Assembly (NCBI RefSeq): GCF_038003085.1
Contig: NZ_JBBOOM010000001.1
Span: 682,001-746,000, forward strand
Reading direction: 5' to 3'
Length of the DNA: 64,000 nucleotides
From: Psychrobacillus sp. FSL K6-2836
Lineage (GTDB): Bacteria; Bacillota; Bacilli; Bacillales_A; Planococcaceae
Part shown: positions 50,690-60,184 of the stretch, in pieces
Position numbering within the stretch: the stretch's first letter is position 1
How the letters are laid out: every line of letters begins with the position of its first letter
Translations under genes and position numbers: made by a program
The notes under the pieces: generated by a model
Told to the model about the DNA's origin: nothing
What the model saw: only the letters and a program-made list of their open reading frames with translations
Database searches by the model: none

Positions 50690-51169
50690 TTAATCTAGGT
50701 CGTTATAATAATAATCCGATATTGCACCATCGACTTCAACTGAGTCTGGTGCACAAAGGAATATATCCGTACCTATTCTTTGTATGTCTCCACCTAAAGC
50801 GTACACTGTTCCACTTAAAAAGTCGATTATTCTAATTCCTTGCTCTTTATCTATACGTTGCAGATTTACAATTACAGCTTTTTTACTTTTTAAGTGTTCA
50901 GATATATCTTGTGCCTCTGCATACACTCTTGGTTCTATCAATATTACTTTGGATGACTTTTGTACATTTTGAATACTAACAAGATTAGGAGTATTCACTT
51001 CTTTAGGAATCGTATTGAATTTACGCTCTTGAGGTGCAGATTTAACAGATTGCTGTTTTATATTATTATCTACAGGTTTTTGATGCTGAGGTCTTGATTG
51101 CTGCGCTTCTGATGCTTCCTCATCCTCGTCTAAGTAGAAGAAATTTTTCATCCAGTTTTTCATGCTCAT
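50690..51169 (-). CDS. sepF: Cell division protein SepF
   Basis: 159 residues. The N-terminal membrane-targeting amphipathic helix (SMKNWMKNFFYLDEDEEASE), a Q/K/S-rich linker and the SepF core (VILIEPRVYAEAQDISEHLK, IDFLSGTVYALGGDIQRIGT, DIFLCAP) are all present. SepF rings anchor FtsZ and shape the septum. Its start overlaps the ylmE stop by 4 bases. Confidence 0.96.
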   Translation of the reverse strand: MSMKNWMKNFFYLDEDEEASEAQQSRPQHQKPVDNNIKQQSVKSAPQERKFNTIPKEVNTPNLVSIQNVQKSSKVILIEPRVYAEAQDISEHLKSKKAVIVNLQRIDKEQGIRIIDFLSGTVYALGGDIQRIGTDIFLCAPDSVEVDGAISDYYYNDLD

Positions 51170-51858
51170 ACAACTCCCTCCCTCTCTTTTCCAACCAATG
51201 CTGTTCCGATTCTTATAAAAGTAGCACCTTCTTCTATCGCTATTTCATAATCCCCAGACATTCCCATGGAAAGTTCTGTACAAGGTGCGTTGACAATCTT
51301 TTTAGCTGCAATTTTACTTTGGAGCTGTTTCAATCTCCGAAAAACATCGCGTATGATTGCGTCATCTTCGGTATTTGGAGCCATTGTCATCAATCCAATG
51401 ATACGAATACGTTTATGCTTTTTAAGCTGATCTACGAATGCTTCCACTTCAGCAAAAGAAAGCCCATGTTTTGACTCTTCTTGCGAAACGTTTACTTGTA
51501 CAAAACAATCTTTCGTGGAGGTAGCTCTTTTCTCAATTTCATCCGCTAAACTCATCCGGTCCAATGAATGCAGGAAATTAATATCGTTAATAACCGATTT
51601 AACTTTTCTTGTTTGTAAAGTACCTATGTAATGCCACTTGACATCATTAGAAATGGCATCTAACTTTTTCTTTAAACCCTCTGGTCTATTTTCTCCTAAA
51701 TGCAGAACACCATTCTCAATTACCTCGTTAGTTCGATTAACTGAGACTTCTTTTGTTACAGCTATTAATGTAACATCTTCTAATTTTCTATTAGCTCTTT
51801 CACTTGCGCTTTGCATTCGTTGTTGAATTTGTTCTAAATTTTGTTGTACGTTTGTCAT
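51166..51858 (-). CDS. ylmE: YggS-family PLP homeostasis protein (YlmE)
   Basis: 230 residues, a single-domain PLP-binding TIM barrel. The lysine region VTLIAVTKEVSVNRTNEVIE and the phosphate-binding GMSGDYEIAIEEGATFIRIG, TALVG are the family signatures. These proteins balance pyridoxal phosphate and amino acid pools. It lies directly upstream of sepF; ylmD, normally just before it, is missing. Confidence 0.95.
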   Translation of the reverse strand: MTNVQQNLEQIQQRMQSASERANRKLEDVTLIAVTKEVSVNRTNEVIENGVLHLGENRPEGLKKKLDAISNDVKWHYIGTLQTRKVKSVINDINFLHSLDRMSLADEIEKRATSTKDCFVQVNVSQEESKHGLSFAEVEAFVDQLKKHKRIRIIGLMTMAPNTEDDAIIRDVFRRLKQLQSKIAAKKIVNAPCTELSMGMSGDYEIAIEEGATFIRIGTALVGKEREGVV

Positions 51859-51940
51859 TCGAAACCCAACTTTTCATCATTTGTTTTTTTGTTTATTGTA
51901 TCAATGAAAAGCCGTTTTATCAATGATGAACATTATTAGT

Positions 51941-52174
51941 CTAAGTTTTTGATACAATTATAACATCTTTTCCAATTATCGCTATATTTTGTACTGCTAT
52001 TTTCTTCGTCTCTCTTTTTTTATTAAAAAAAGTTGGATAAGCGCCATTTTCCTCTACTAGAAATGAAATAATATAACCAGTGTCTTTATCAATTTCCGCA
52101 TCCACAATATAGCCTAGTAATTGTCCACTTTTCGCTTCTATCACTTCTTTTTGCTGTGCATCTGAAAATTTCAT
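51941..52174 (-). CDS. ylmC: YlmC/YmxH-family PRC-barrel protein
   Basis: 77 residues from the second of two adjacent ATGs, which sits 6-7 bases after GGGGG. The PRC-barrel fold is seen in VIEAKSGQLLGYIVDAEIDK and IAIIGKDVIIV. YlmC/YmxH members are small, often sporulation-associated proteins of unknown function. It lies downstream of sigG after a terminator and opens the ylm cluster. Confidence 0.88.
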   Translation of the reverse strand: MKFSDAQQKEVIEAKSGQLLGYIVDAEIDKDTGYIISFLVEENGAYPTFFNKKRETKKIAVQNIAIIGKDVIIVSKT

Positions 52175-52209
52175 CATTAACCCCCTTTTATTCATTATAT
52201 GACTGAAAA

Positions 52210-52244
52210 TGAAAAAAACGCTTTTTTCTTAAAAGAAAATAACG
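52210..52244 (-). terminator. Terminator-like repeat upstream of ylmC
   Basis: GAAAAAAACGCTTTTTTCTT is followed by AAAAGAAAATAACG; on the minus strand it forms an imperfect stem followed by seven T residues. It is a near copy of the sigG terminator 260 bases away. Confidence 0.45.
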
Positions 52245-52340
52245 GAGGTTATTGAATCGTTCACATCAATTAATAAACGAGTAGAAGTAACCAAGGAACT
52301 GAACAGTACACTTGGAAAGATTAACCTCTTGGTAGCCATT

Positions 52341-52430
52341 TACTTGCGGTGACCAACCGTTTACTTGATTCTACAAACATTTACTTGCTTTGCGCTGTGG
52401 TCTACTTGCTCTGGGCGGTAGCTCACTTGC
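52341..52430 (+). repeat. Degenerate array of TACTTGC with 20-21 bp period
   Basis: TACTTGC (or TACTTGA, CACTTGC) starts at 52341, 52362, 52382, 52403 and 52424, giving spacings of 21, 20, 21 and 21 bases. Intervening bases vary (GGTGACCAACCGT, ATTCTACAAACAT and so on). It lies between two terminator copies in the sigG-ylmC gap, which has no gene. Confidence 0.7.
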
Positions 52431-52467
52431 TAAATGGAAGTTTATCCGCTTTTGAATTTTTAGCAAC

Positions 52468-52503
52468 AAAAAAACGCTTTTTTCTTGAAAGAAAAAAGCG
52501 CTT
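52468..52503 (-). terminator. Terminator of sigG
   Basis: On the minus strand CAAGCGCTTTTTTCTTTC is followed by AAGAAAAAAGCG and a T run. It starts 17 bases after the sigG stop. Confidence 0.85.
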
Positions 52504-52520
52504 GTGTTAATAGAATACAC

Positions 52521-53300
52521 TTATGGATTCAATTGGCTTTGAATAGTTGATAAAGCACTCTTCTCTAATCGGGAAATTTGTGCCTGTGATAAACCTAGGT
52601 CCATCGCTATTTCTGTTTGTGTAGCTCCATAGTAAATTCTTTTCGTTAATATTTTCTTTTGTCTTGTATCTAGCTTCTGAAAACTTTCTTTCACTGTAAA
52701 ATAAGTGACCCATTGATCTTCGGATACATCATTATCGCATAATTGGTCCATCATATAAATAGCGTCGCCACCATCACTGAATATTGGCTCTTGTAAAGAT
52801 ACTGGATCCTGAATGGCATCTAAAGCAATTAATATATCTTCCACCGAAATATCAAGCTCTTTAGACAGATCATCCAAGGTTGGCTCTTGTAAATGCTCGT
52901 TTATAAACTGTTCCTTTGCTTTCATAGCTTTATATGCAATATCTCTTAACGATCTTGATACTCTTACTGAATGGTGATCACGTAAATGTCTTTTTATTTC
53001 TCCAATAATCATAGGAACTGCATACGTAGAAAAACGGACGTTATGCTTTAGATCGAAATTCTCAATTGACTTGATGAGCCCAATGCAACCAACTTGAAAC
53101 AAGTCATCTGCTTGCTCTCCCCGATAAGCAAACCTTTGAACCAGGCTTAAAACTAACCTTAAATTACACATTACTAGCTCATCTTTAACAGAGTCTTCAC
53201 CAGCTTGTAATCGAATAAACAATTCTTTCATTTCTTCATGCTTAAGTAAAGGAAGCTTAGATGTATCAATGCCGCATAATTCAACTTTTGTTCTCGTCAT
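52521..53300 (-). CDS. sigG: RNA polymerase sigma-G, late forespore
   Basis: 259 residues, the SigG length. Region 2 (DDLFQVGCIGLIKSIENFDL, then FSTYAVPMIIGEIKRHL) and region 4 (TQTEIAMDLGLSQAQISRLE) are intact. The N-terminal KVELCGIDTSKLPLLKHEEM matches the SigG family start. Sigma-G directs late forespore genes such as SASPs. It follows sigE by 89 bases; a hairpin in that gap can cover its ribosome site. Confidence 0.97.
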   Translation of the reverse strand: MTRTKVELCGIDTSKLPLLKHEEMKELFIRLQAGEDSVKDELVMCNLRLVLSLVQRFAYRGEQADDLFQVGCIGLIKSIENFDLKHNVRFSTYAVPMIIGEIKRHLRDHHSVRVSRSLRDIAYKAMKAKEQFINEHLQEPTLDDLSKELDISVEDILIALDAIQDPVSLQEPIFSDGGDAIYMMDQLCDNDVSEDQWVTYFTVKESFQKLDTRQKKILTKRIYYGATQTEIAMDLGLSQAQISRLEKSALSTIQSQLNP

Positions 53301-53307
53301 AGATCTT

Positions 53308-53346
53308 CCTCCGGACTTTTTAATTGTTCTAAGTCAGTTTGTCCGG
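53308..53346 (-). promoter_or_regulatory. Leader hairpin overlapping the sigG ribosome site
   Basis: On the minus strand CCGGAC (53346-53341) pairs with GTCCGG (53316-53311); the downstream arm overlaps GGAGG (53312-53308), the sigG Shine-Dalgarno sequence. The pairing would dampen sigG translation; a similar leader hairpin is described in B. subtilis. Confidence 0.55.
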
Positions 53347-53389
53347 GAAAGAAAAGATTATTCTTTATGATTCTATCCAATTTCACCCA

Positions 53390-54097
53390 TTAGGCAATTG
53401 GTTCGTTTAATAGCTCCTTTAAGTCTAAAATGATTTTCTTTTCTAAACGAGATATATATGATTGCGAAATACCTAAATGATCAGCTACTTCTTTTTGGGT
53501 CATTTCTTCTTTACCATTTAGCCCAAATCGACATTGCATAATATACTTTTCCCTATTGCCGAGTAGATTTATCGCTTCAAATACATGTTGGCGCTCTAAT
53601 TTTTTCTCCACATCTTCAATGATTAAGTCTTCACTAGTACCTAAAATATCTGATAGTAATAGTTCATTTCCATCAGAATCAGAATTTAAAGGTTCATCAA
53701 AAGAGACTTCTGACTTCATACGATTTGTCTTTCGTAAATGCATTAAAATTTCGTTCTCTATACATCTGGAAGCGTAAGTTGCAAGCTTGATACCTTTTTC
53801 AAGATTAAATGTCTCTACGGCCTTTATTAGACCAATAGAACCTATACTTATTAGATCCTCTATATTCGTATTTGTCTGATCAAATCTTCTCGCAATATAA
53901 ACAACTAATCTTAAGTTGCGTTCGATTAATACATCTCTGGCATGTTCATCCCCATCCATAAACGCCAGTAGCATCTCTCGTTCCTCTTCTCTCGATAATG
54001 GCTTAGGTAATGATTCATTACCACCAATATAATGTACACTTTTTCTTCTAAAGGAAAGTACCCAATAGTAAATCTTACGCAACCATTTCATCAGCAT
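53390..54097 (-). CDS. sigE: RNA polymerase sigma-E precursor (pro-sigma-E), mother cell
   Basis: 235 residues. An N-terminal pro-sequence ([20 protein letters not shown]) with an amphipathic helix precedes HYIGG, the expected SpoIIGA cleavage region. The sigma core follows ([60 protein letters not shown]). It drives early mother-cell sporulation genes. It overlaps the spoIIGA stop by one base (TAATG), pairing protease and substrate. Confidence 0.97.
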   Translation of the reverse strand: MLMKWLRKIYYWVLSFRRKSVHYIGGNESLPKPLSREEEREMLLAFMDGDEHARDVLIERNLRLVVYIARRFDQTNTNIEDLISIGSIGLIKAVETFNLEKGIKLATYASRCIENEILMHLRKTNRMKSEVSFDEPLNSDSDGNELLLSDILGTSEDLIIEDVEKKLERQHVFEAINLLGNREKYIMQCRFGLNGKEEMTQKEVADHLGISQSYISRLEKKIILDLKELLNEPIA

Positions 54098-54939
54098 TAC
54101 CCTACACTCCTTTTCTTCAAATGAAAATATGAGGAACTATGCAAAATTCCATCTGCCTCATGTGGAAACTTTTCTTTTGCTTTCGTCATTACAATATATC
54201 CTTTAGGTAATGTCTGATCGCCAATTGTCCACTGATCATACTTAATACCAACAACCCATGTTTTATGCTTTTGAATCGTTGCAATTGGGATTAATCGTAA
54301 TTTACTTGAATATTCTTTTGGAATCTTGTCCAATCCGTTCCTTCCATTAAACTCCCAATCACTAATAGCTTTAAATAACGCATTTGGCAATACCTCCTGT
54401 AGCATTTCTGCTGCCACAAAGTGGACAGGATCATTGGATAACGGTTCTGTACACACATTTCCTGAGTCTATAAAAAGTGTCAGCTCTTTAGAAACACCAA
54501 ATAACGTAACATTAGATGAATATAAGAGCTCCCTTTCACCGTGTGCTATATTCAAATGAAGGACATGTTTGGTCAACAAATATAAACCACCAGTAGCAAT
54601 CAAAGCAAAGTTAATAATCATAAACAAATTACTACTTTTGTCATACAAAGGAGCAATAGCTGTGAGTAATCCACCAGCAAAAACACTAGCTAATAACGTT
54701 AATATAATTGCTTTAACTATTTGTGAACGTTTTTTCCAAAAAGCGATAGCAATCATTACAAAAAAAGATAAAAATATTGTACTCATAGAATGAGAGAAAA
54801 CAACTGTGATTACTCCAGCAGTTAAAGCAGATAGGAATAAATACCTTTTCTGATTTTCAATCCACCCAATTTTATTGGCAAATGCCAATACGGTATAATT
54901 GAAAAAAGTATTGGTTACAATCATTACTTCCGCGTACAT
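54097..54939 (-). CDS. spoIIGA: Sporulation sigma-E processing peptidase SpoIIGA
   Basis: 280 residues. Five N-terminal membrane helices (about 5-150) are followed by a cytoplasmic aspartic-protease-like domain with the catalytic aspartate in [20 protein letters not shown]. In response to forespore SpoIIR it cleaves pro-sigma-E. It is slightly shorter than the B. subtilis protein (309). The adjacent sigE confirms the assignment. Confidence 0.94.
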   Translation of the reverse strand: MYAEVMIVTNTFFNYTVLAFANKIGWIENQKRYLFLSALTAGVITVVFSHSMSTIFLSFFVMIAIAFWKKRSQIVKAIILTLLASVFAGGLLTAIAPLYDKSSNLFMIINFALIATGGLYLLTKHVLHLNIAHGERELLYSSNVTLFGVSKELTLFIDSGNVCTEPLSNDPVHFVAAEMLQEVLPNALFKAISDWEFNGRNGLDKIPKEYSSKLRLIPIATIQKHKTWVVGIKYDQWTIGDQTLPKGYIVMTKAKEKFPHEADGILHSSSYFHLKKRSVG

Positions 54940-54991
54940 AATTTCCCTCCTTTTGATTAAAGCTTAGCATCCAAAGTGTAAGAAATTTGTC

Positions 54992-55020
54992 AAAAGAACG
55001 CTCGAAAACGTTCTTTTTTT
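54992..55020. terminator. Hairpin upstream of spoIIGA
   Basis: AAAAGAACG and CGTTCTTTT flank CTCGAAAA. On the plus strand seven T residues follow. On the minus strand the hairpin is followed at once by GACAAATTTC, so TTGACA, a possible -35 box for spoIIGA, is shared with the arm. TTTGTCAAAAG and TCGAAAA resemble Spo0A boxes (TGTCGAA) with mismatches. Confidence 0.5.
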
Positions 55021-55098
55021 ACGACAAATAATAATTTAAGTTAAATTGTTATTTTCACAACAAGTTAAATAAAACATATTTGCTCCAACTATTTAATG

Positions 55099-55346
55099 CA
55101 TAAGAAAAAGCAGGCAAAAATACGCCAGGTCCTTTAAGGCAAAACCTATTTCTAGCCTTTCCGAAGTGCTTTGGACAGACTTGTTGCGATATTATTACCG
55201 TGTGAGGTTTTTAAAGATACTGGTCGGTTGTGACCTCCGTCACAACCAACCAGTATCTTATTTTCGGTAATCTTATGGCGTTAGTCTGTCCGTCGCCCTC
55301 CCAACACTTAAAAACAGGTAAGTACGTTTTTGGATAACTAGAGAAA
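55099..55346 (+). repeat. Structured intergenic repeat, copy 2
   Basis: Aligns end to end with 23244-23495. Its central 19-bp hairpin (GATACTGGTCGGTTGTGAC, 55216-55234, mirrored at 55239-55257, loop CTCC) differs from copy 1 by a compensated G-C to A-T pair (GATGC/GCATC versus GATAC/GTATC) and one mismatch. Confidence 0.75.
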
Positions 55347-55590
55347 TGATACTTTCTTATTTATAGAGAAAGCTCACGAAGATGCAATTTCGTTCGCTCT
55401 TCCGCTTCTATATTTAACAAACAATTACTATTTCTCTTTATTTCCACTAGTAAAAAAGTAAATCTACTTGCTTCATTCTCCATTACAGAAATATCCCAAA
55501 TTCAACAGACCGTTTTATCCCTATACTAACTTTGACTACTCTTGTCATCTAAGCGATAAGTTATCTTATAGTGGAGTACTAGTCACTTAA

Positions 55591-55676
55591 TTGATTGTAG
55601 TGAAAGGCGGCGACTCCAGCGAGATGAGTGATGCTGATAAGACATCACAACGAACGCGTCGCCTGAAACGGAAAGC
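55591..55676 (+). repeat. Palindromic intergenic element, copy E
   Basis: Starts TTGATTGTAGTGAAAGGCGG and ends GTCGCCTGAAACGGAAAGC. It is the counterpart of copy C in the longer duplicated block (23244-24070 and 55099-55717) but lacks about 100 central bases. Confidence 0.7.
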
Positions 55677-55732
55677 AGTAGTATTATTCATTTTCAAGTT
55701 CCATGTACCCAGTGTTCATCTACGATTTTATT

Positions 55733-55773
55733 AACAAAAAAAAAACAACCACCGAAGTGATTGCTTTTTTTGC
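55733..55773 (-). terminator. Terminator of ftsA-ftsZ
   Basis: On the minus strand AAAAAAAGCAATCACTTCGG is followed by TGGTTGTT and a long T run. It begins 4 bases after the ftsZ stop. Confidence 0.9.
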
Positions 55774-55776
55774 ATA

Positions 55777-56931
55777 TTAGTTTCTACGCTGACGATTTCT
55801 TAAGAATGTTGGGATATCTAATGCATCCTCTTGTTGATTGTGAGATACATGTCTATCCTGTTGAGGTGCTTGTTGTTGTACTTCTTCTTTACGTTGTTCC
55901 CTGATAGGTGGTGCAGTTGGTTGTGGCGCTCTGTTTCCACCGAAGCCAGTGTTTCGTGGCTGTTTTTGTGTTAGAAGCTCTTCATTGAATCCAGTTGCGA
56001 TTACTGTTACAACTATTTCATCTTTCAAGTTATCATTAATAACCGAACCAAAGATCATGTTAACTTCTTCATCTGAAGCAGAGGCAACAATATCAGCTGC
56101 TTCTTGAACTTCAAACAAACTTAAGTTAGAACCACCAGTAATATTCATCAACACACCAGTCGCACCATCGATTGATGTTTCAAGAAGTGGACTTGAAATT
56201 GCTTTTTTCGCAGCTTCTGCAGCACGATTTTCTCCTGCCGAAATACCAATCCCCATTAGTGCAGCACCTTTATTGGACATAATTGTTTTTACATCTGCAA
56301 AGTCAAGATTGATAAGACCCGGTACTGCTATCAAATCAGAAATACCTTGAACCCCTTGGCGTAAAACATTATCCGCTTCTCTGAATGCTTCTAGCATTGG
56401 CGTGTTTTTATCTACGATTTCTAATAAACGGTCATTTGGAATGACGATTAACGTGTCTACAGATTCTTTCATCATACTAATTCCACCAACGGCTTGTGTA
56501 GAACGTTTACGACCTTCAAAAGTAAATGGACGTGTTACTACACCTACTGTTAATGCCCCTAAATCACGTGCAATTTGAGCAATAACCGGTGCTGCACCAG
56601 TTCCTGTACCGCCACCCATACCCGCAGTGACGAATACCATATCTGCTCCTCTTAGAGCTTCCTCGATCAATTCTTTACTTTCTTCTGCCGCTTTTTTCCC
56701 TACCTCAGGGTTTGCTCCTGCACCCAGACCGCGAGTTAGTTTTCCACCAATTTGTAACTTCACTTCGGCTTTTGACATATTGAGAGCTTGTGCATCTGTA
56801 TTAACAGCGATAAAATCTACTCCTTGAACACCGTGTTCAATCATACGATTTACAGCGTTATTACCGCCACCACCTACTCCAATAACTTTAATGATCGCTA
56901 ATTGATCTTCATTTGTTTCAAATTCTAACAT
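55777..56931 (-). CDS. ftsZ: Cell division GTPase FtsZ
   Basis: 384 residues. The tubulin-like GTP-binding signature [13 protein letters not shown] lies at about 106-118; the N-terminus has [21 protein letters not shown] glutamine-rich linker precedes the conserved C-terminal peptide [12 protein letters not shown], which binds FtsA and SepF; both partners are in this window. FtsZ assembles the division ring. It follows ftsA by 42 bases. Confidence 0.98.
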   Translation of the reverse strand: MLEFETNEDQLAIIKVIGVGGGGNNAVNRMIEHGVQGVDFIAVNTDAQALNMSKAEVKLQIGGKLTRGLGAGANPEVGKKAAEESKELIEEALRGADMVFVTAGMGGGTGTGAAPVIAQIARDLGALTVGVVTRPFTFEGRKRSTQAVGGISMMKESVDTLIVIPNDRLLEIVDKNTPMLEAFREADNVLRQGVQGISDLIAVPGLINLDFADVKTIMSNKGAALMGIGISAGENRAAEAAKKAISSPLLETSIDGATGVLMNITGGSNLSLFEVQEAADIVASASDEEVNMIFGSVINDNLKDEIVVTVIATGFNEELLTQKQPRNTGFGGNRAPQPTAPPIREQRKEEVQQQAPQQDRHVSHNQQEDALDIPTFLRNRQRRN

Positions 56932-56973
56932 GCTATTGCCTCCTATGCTCTCTCTGCTATGATAAAGGGTTTG

Positions 56974-58263
56974 TTATTCAAAAAACTTGTCAAAAAATCT
57001 CTTCGCTTTTGTCATTGCGCTATCTTTTTGTTCATTTGTCGTTTGAGCAGATTGTTTTTGTTTTTTAGATACGGCAACTGCTTCATTTGGGACCGAATGC
57101 GCTAACGCATGGCTATTACCAATTTTACCATAGAAAAGATCTTCTTTATAGGCATATCTTATAAGACCAACAGCTGTTGTATATTGTGGCTCACGAACCC
57201 CAATATAGTCTGGAGTATATAGTCTTACTCTTGTTTGAAGAATATGTCTGGCCAACTGCCCCAAGCCTTCCAGTTTTGAAACCCCACCAGTAATTACTAC
57301 TCCTCCCGGTAAGTCCTGTAAACCAAGTCGATAAAATTCTTCCAGAACCAATTCAAATAGTTCTTCTAGTCGAACTCCAATGATTTCAGCAATATACCGT
57401 TGTGAGTATTGTTCTTTCATATCTGCCCCTATTACTGGTACTTCAAATAGTTCATCATCTGAAGCATCATCATAGAAAGCATGTCCATACTTTAGTTTAA
57501 TCATTTCAGCTTGTTCCGTCGGTGTTTTCAATACAATCGATAAATCTTTTGTAATATGATCTCCGCCAACTGGAATAACAGAAGTATTGATTAAATGACC
57601 TTCATTGAAAATGGCAATCGTTGTAGAACCACCGCCTATGTCAATATAAGCTGTGCCATGATTTTTTTCATCTTCAGTTAATGCAAAATGACCACCAGCT
57701 AAAGGCTGTAAATAAATCTCTCTTATTTGGAGACCAGCTCTTTCCACACATCTTAACACGTTATGTAAAATTGTTTTGGATGTAGTCATCATAATACCGT
57801 CTAATTCTAAACGGGTGCCAATCATCCCGCGTGGATCTTTGATTTCCTCTAAGTGATCTACGATGAACTGTTTTGGTGCTATATTAATAAGCTCTCTCTC
57901 GGGAGGAATAGACATCACTTGAGCAGACTCGATCACACGTTCTAAGTCTCCATCTGTAATTTCCCTATCTTCACGATTTACAGCTACCACGCCTTTAACA
58001 TTTTGTATATTTGCCATATTTGCTGGAATGCCTAATACAATTTCATTAATAGACATGCCAATCATTCTTTCGGCTTCACTAACGGCTTTTTTTATAGATT
58101 GTACAGTTGCGTCTATATCCACAATGGTGCCTTTTCTTATTCCATTTGATTTTACATTTCCTACACCAATTACATGCAGCGAGTCATCATTCATTTCGCC
58201 GATTAAGACCTTAATTGATGACGACCCAATATCTAGTGATACGTATAATTCTGATTGATTCAA
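56974..58263 (-). CDS. ftsA: Cell division protein FtsA
   Basis: 429 residues, actin-like ATPase fold. ELYVSLDIGSSSIKVLIGEM at the start, YIDIGGGSTTIAIFNEGHLI in the middle and VVITGGVSKLEGL are the phosphate and adenosine motifs. The last 13 residues (AMTKAKRFFDKFFE) form the amphipathic membrane anchor. It ties FtsZ to the membrane. GGAGGTG precedes the ATG. Confidence 0.97.
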   Translation of the reverse strand: MNQSELYVSLDIGSSSIKVLIGEMNDDSLHVIGVGNVKSNGIRKGTIVDIDATVQSIKKAVSEAERMIGMSINEIVLGIPANMANIQNVKGVVAVNREDREITDGDLERVIESAQVMSIPPERELINIAPKQFIVDHLEEIKDPRGMIGTRLELDGIMMTTSKTILHNVLRCVERAGLQIREIYLQPLAGGHFALTEDEKNHGTAYIDIGGGSTTIAIFNEGHLINTSVIPVGGDHITKDLSIVLKTPTEQAEMIKLKYGHAFYDDASDDELFEVPVIGADMKEQYSQRYIAEIIGVRLEELFELVLEEFYRLGLQDLPGGVVITGGVSKLEGLGQLARHILQTRVRLYTPDYIGVREPQYTTAVGLIRYAYKEDLFYGKIGNSHALAHSVPNEAVAVSKKQKQSAQTTNEQKDSAMTKAKRFFDKFFE

Positions 58264-58312
58264 CCCGTGGCACCTCCTATAAACTCTTTATTTATTATTC
58301 TAGTGTAAAAAT

Positions 58313-58348
58313 AGTATAAAGTCTAAAATTTTCTAAAGAAATAGTCAA
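58313..58348 (-). promoter_or_regulatory. Candidate ftsA-ftsZ promoter
   Basis: On the minus strand TTGACT (58343-58348) with a 17-base spacer to TAGACT (58320-58325); a better -10, TATACT (58313-58318), lies 7 bases further. It lies in the 100-base gap between sbp and ftsA, where B. subtilis also has ftsAZ promoters. Confidence 0.45.
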
Positions 58349-58363
58349 TTTGTATATAAAAAC

Positions 58364-58714
58364 TTATTGATTTTTTCTTTCGGACCATTTAGTCAGCATT
58401 ATTCGACGAATAACTGCAATATTTTGAAATAGTCGTACCCCAAAAGCAAAAATTGCAGCTAAGTATAAATCTATTCCTAAGTGTACACCTAAAAACGCTA
58501 AAGCTGCTGCAAGTCCAATGTTGAAGAAAAACCCTGAAACAAATACTTTGTCATCATAGACACGCTGAAGATGAGCACGTATCCCTCCAAATAGAGTATC
58601 GAGCGCTGCCAATACAGCTATCGATAAATAGCTTTCATATATTTCAGGAATCTGGATTTCAGTTAATAAGCCGAGGGAAATCCCAAGTATCAGCCCTAAT
58701 AATGGCAACCACAT
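58364..58714 (-). CDS. sbp: Small basic protein Sbp (DUF1290)
   Basis: 116 residues with three membrane helices (LPLLGLILGISLGLL at the start, ALAFLGVHLGIDLYLAAIFA, FGVRLFQNIAVIRR near the end). DUF1290 proteins are always next to ftsA in Bacillales; function unknown. It lies 1 base after ylxX. Confidence 0.92.
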   Translation of the reverse strand: MWLPLLGLILGISLGLLTEIQIPEIYESYLSIAVLAALDTLFGGIRAHLQRVYDDKVFVSGFFFNIGLAAALAFLGVHLGIDLYLAAIFAFGVRLFQNIAVIRRIMLTKWSERKNQ

Positions 58715-58715
58715 T

Positions 58716-59438
58716 TCATGACTCCCCTTCTGGCACTTCTTTTAAAAATTGGTTATTTACTGTTTGGTCATAAGCTGAGATCGTTATATTTTGCTCTGGC
58801 TCACCAATCTTTAGTTTTAAATTGTCGATATAGAAGTCATCGCCAATTGTAGAGGCCTCTAACTGATTGTACATTTTTTGTGCATCCTCATAAGTGGAGG
58901 TTCCGATTCTAATCGTAAATGGAGCATTTCTTACGGGTATATTATTCACTGTAGTTTTACCATTAACATCTCTTATTGGTGAAGAATATATAATACGTTT
59001 ACCGTCCACTTCTACATCTTTTGCTTTAAAACGATTGATTTCATTGATTAGACGAATGAGTAAATCTGGTGAAATACCTTCTACAGGTTGTCCAAATGCA
59101 ATGCTTTCTAAAGAAGGTTCCACTTTTATAGTGAGTCCTGGACCTGTATATTCAACAAGACCAATATCTTCTTTTAATTGCCCCACTGTATCTTCTAAAG
59201 CAAACGCAGCGCTTTCACTCACCATGTTCTCATATTTAAGGATTGTCTGATCTAGCATATAAACTTCCGATAGTAATTCTGAATGTGTTTCAGTTTCTTT
59301 GGACAGCTCTTGGCGGATAGCCCATATGTCACGTGTGTCTCTAGTTTCTGGATTTTGAACAGTGTTATATTGTACTGCTAACATAAAACCAATTATTAAC
59401 AAAATTATGGTGAACCGAATATAGACGGTTTTTTTCAT
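58716..59438 (-). CDS. ylxX: DUF881-family protein (YlxX)
   Basis: 240 residues. One N-terminal membrane helix (FTIILLIIGFMLAVQY), a coiled-coil stretch (about 35-75) and the extracellular DUF881 domain (GPGLTIKVEPS, DLLIRLINEINRFKAKDVEV, NAPFTIRIGTSTYED). A division-associated family of unknown function; a paralogue lies immediately upstream. Confidence 0.9.
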   Translation of the reverse strand: MKKTVYIRFTIILLIIGFMLAVQYNTVQNPETRDTRDIWAIRQELSKETETHSELLSEVYMLDQTILKYENMVSESAAFALEDTVGQLKEDIGLVEYTGPGLTIKVEPSLESIAFGQPVEGISPDLLIRLINEINRFKAKDVEVDGKRIIYSSPIRDVNGKTTVNNIPVRNAPFTIRIGTSTYEDAQKMYNQLEASTIGDDFYIDNLKLKIGEPEQNITISAYDQTVNNQFLKEVPEGES

Positions 59439-59458
59439 TATTCGGCCTCCTTTATTAA

Positions 59459-60184
59459 TTAGCTATAATCATCATCCCGTAGAGCAGGCATCGTTATTAA
59501 ATCTTTTTCTCCAACAGTTACCACTATATTATCACTAGTAAGTTGGTCTACAACGCCTCCACCTAAATTCACAGAAGCAAGTAATACCTTTGGATCTCCT
59601 ACCGCTTCAATTGTAAATGGAGCAGGAAAGGTTTTCCCATCTACCACAATTACAGGGCCTGTACATCTTATATAGGAGTTTGCATGAAGTCGCTGACCAT
59701 TAATGGATATAGCTTCTGCACCTGAGATTTTCAATTCATTTATCACTTTAAAAACATGACTCTCATGTACAATATAATCATTCGGGTTTTCTTGAGAAGG
59801 ATTATAAGCCCCGTCTTCCAATGCAACAGTAATTCCTTTTCCTTGTGATGGAATATCACCAATTAATAAACGAAGTAATTCTGCTTCTTCAACTAGATCT
59901 TCCACGCTTTCTTCGCTCTCTACAAAGGAGTGTTCATAATCCCGAACTTTTTGCTGCTTAACGATAATTTCTTCCGTTAGCTCTTTATTTCGTTCTTTTT
60001 GTTCCACTAATTTTTCTCGATACTTTTCTTGTTCTTGGAACCCCGAGACATCTGAAGCGTTTTCTTTGGCGTCATCTGAGGAGATGCTATACGAATATGC
60101 AAGTATAAATCCTAACACTAAACTTACCATCGATATAGTAATAAGTCCTCTGGATGGCACTTTAAGGAGTTTGGTCTTCCTCAT
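59459..60184 (-). CDS. ylxW: DUF881-family protein (YlxW)
   Basis: 241 residues from the ATG at 60184; a TTG at 60193 is also possible but sits too close to the GGAGG. A membrane helix (SRGLITISMVSLVLGFILAY), a coiled coil (about 50-100) and the DUF881 domain (GKGITVALEDGAYNPS, INELKISGAEAISINGQRL) match its neighbour YlxX. It overlaps divIB by 23 bases. Confidence 0.9.
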   Translation of the reverse strand: MRKTKLLKVPSRGLITISMVSLVLGFILAYSYSISSDDAKENASDVSGFQEQEKYREKLVEQKERNKELTEEIIVKQQKVRDYEHSFVESEESVEDLVEEAELLRLLIGDIPSQGKGITVALEDGAYNPSQENPNDYIVHESHVFKVINELKISGAEAISINGQRLHANSYIRCTGPVIVVDGKTFPAPFTIEAVGDPKVLLASVNLGGGVVDQLTSDNIVVTVGEKDLITMPALRDDDYS

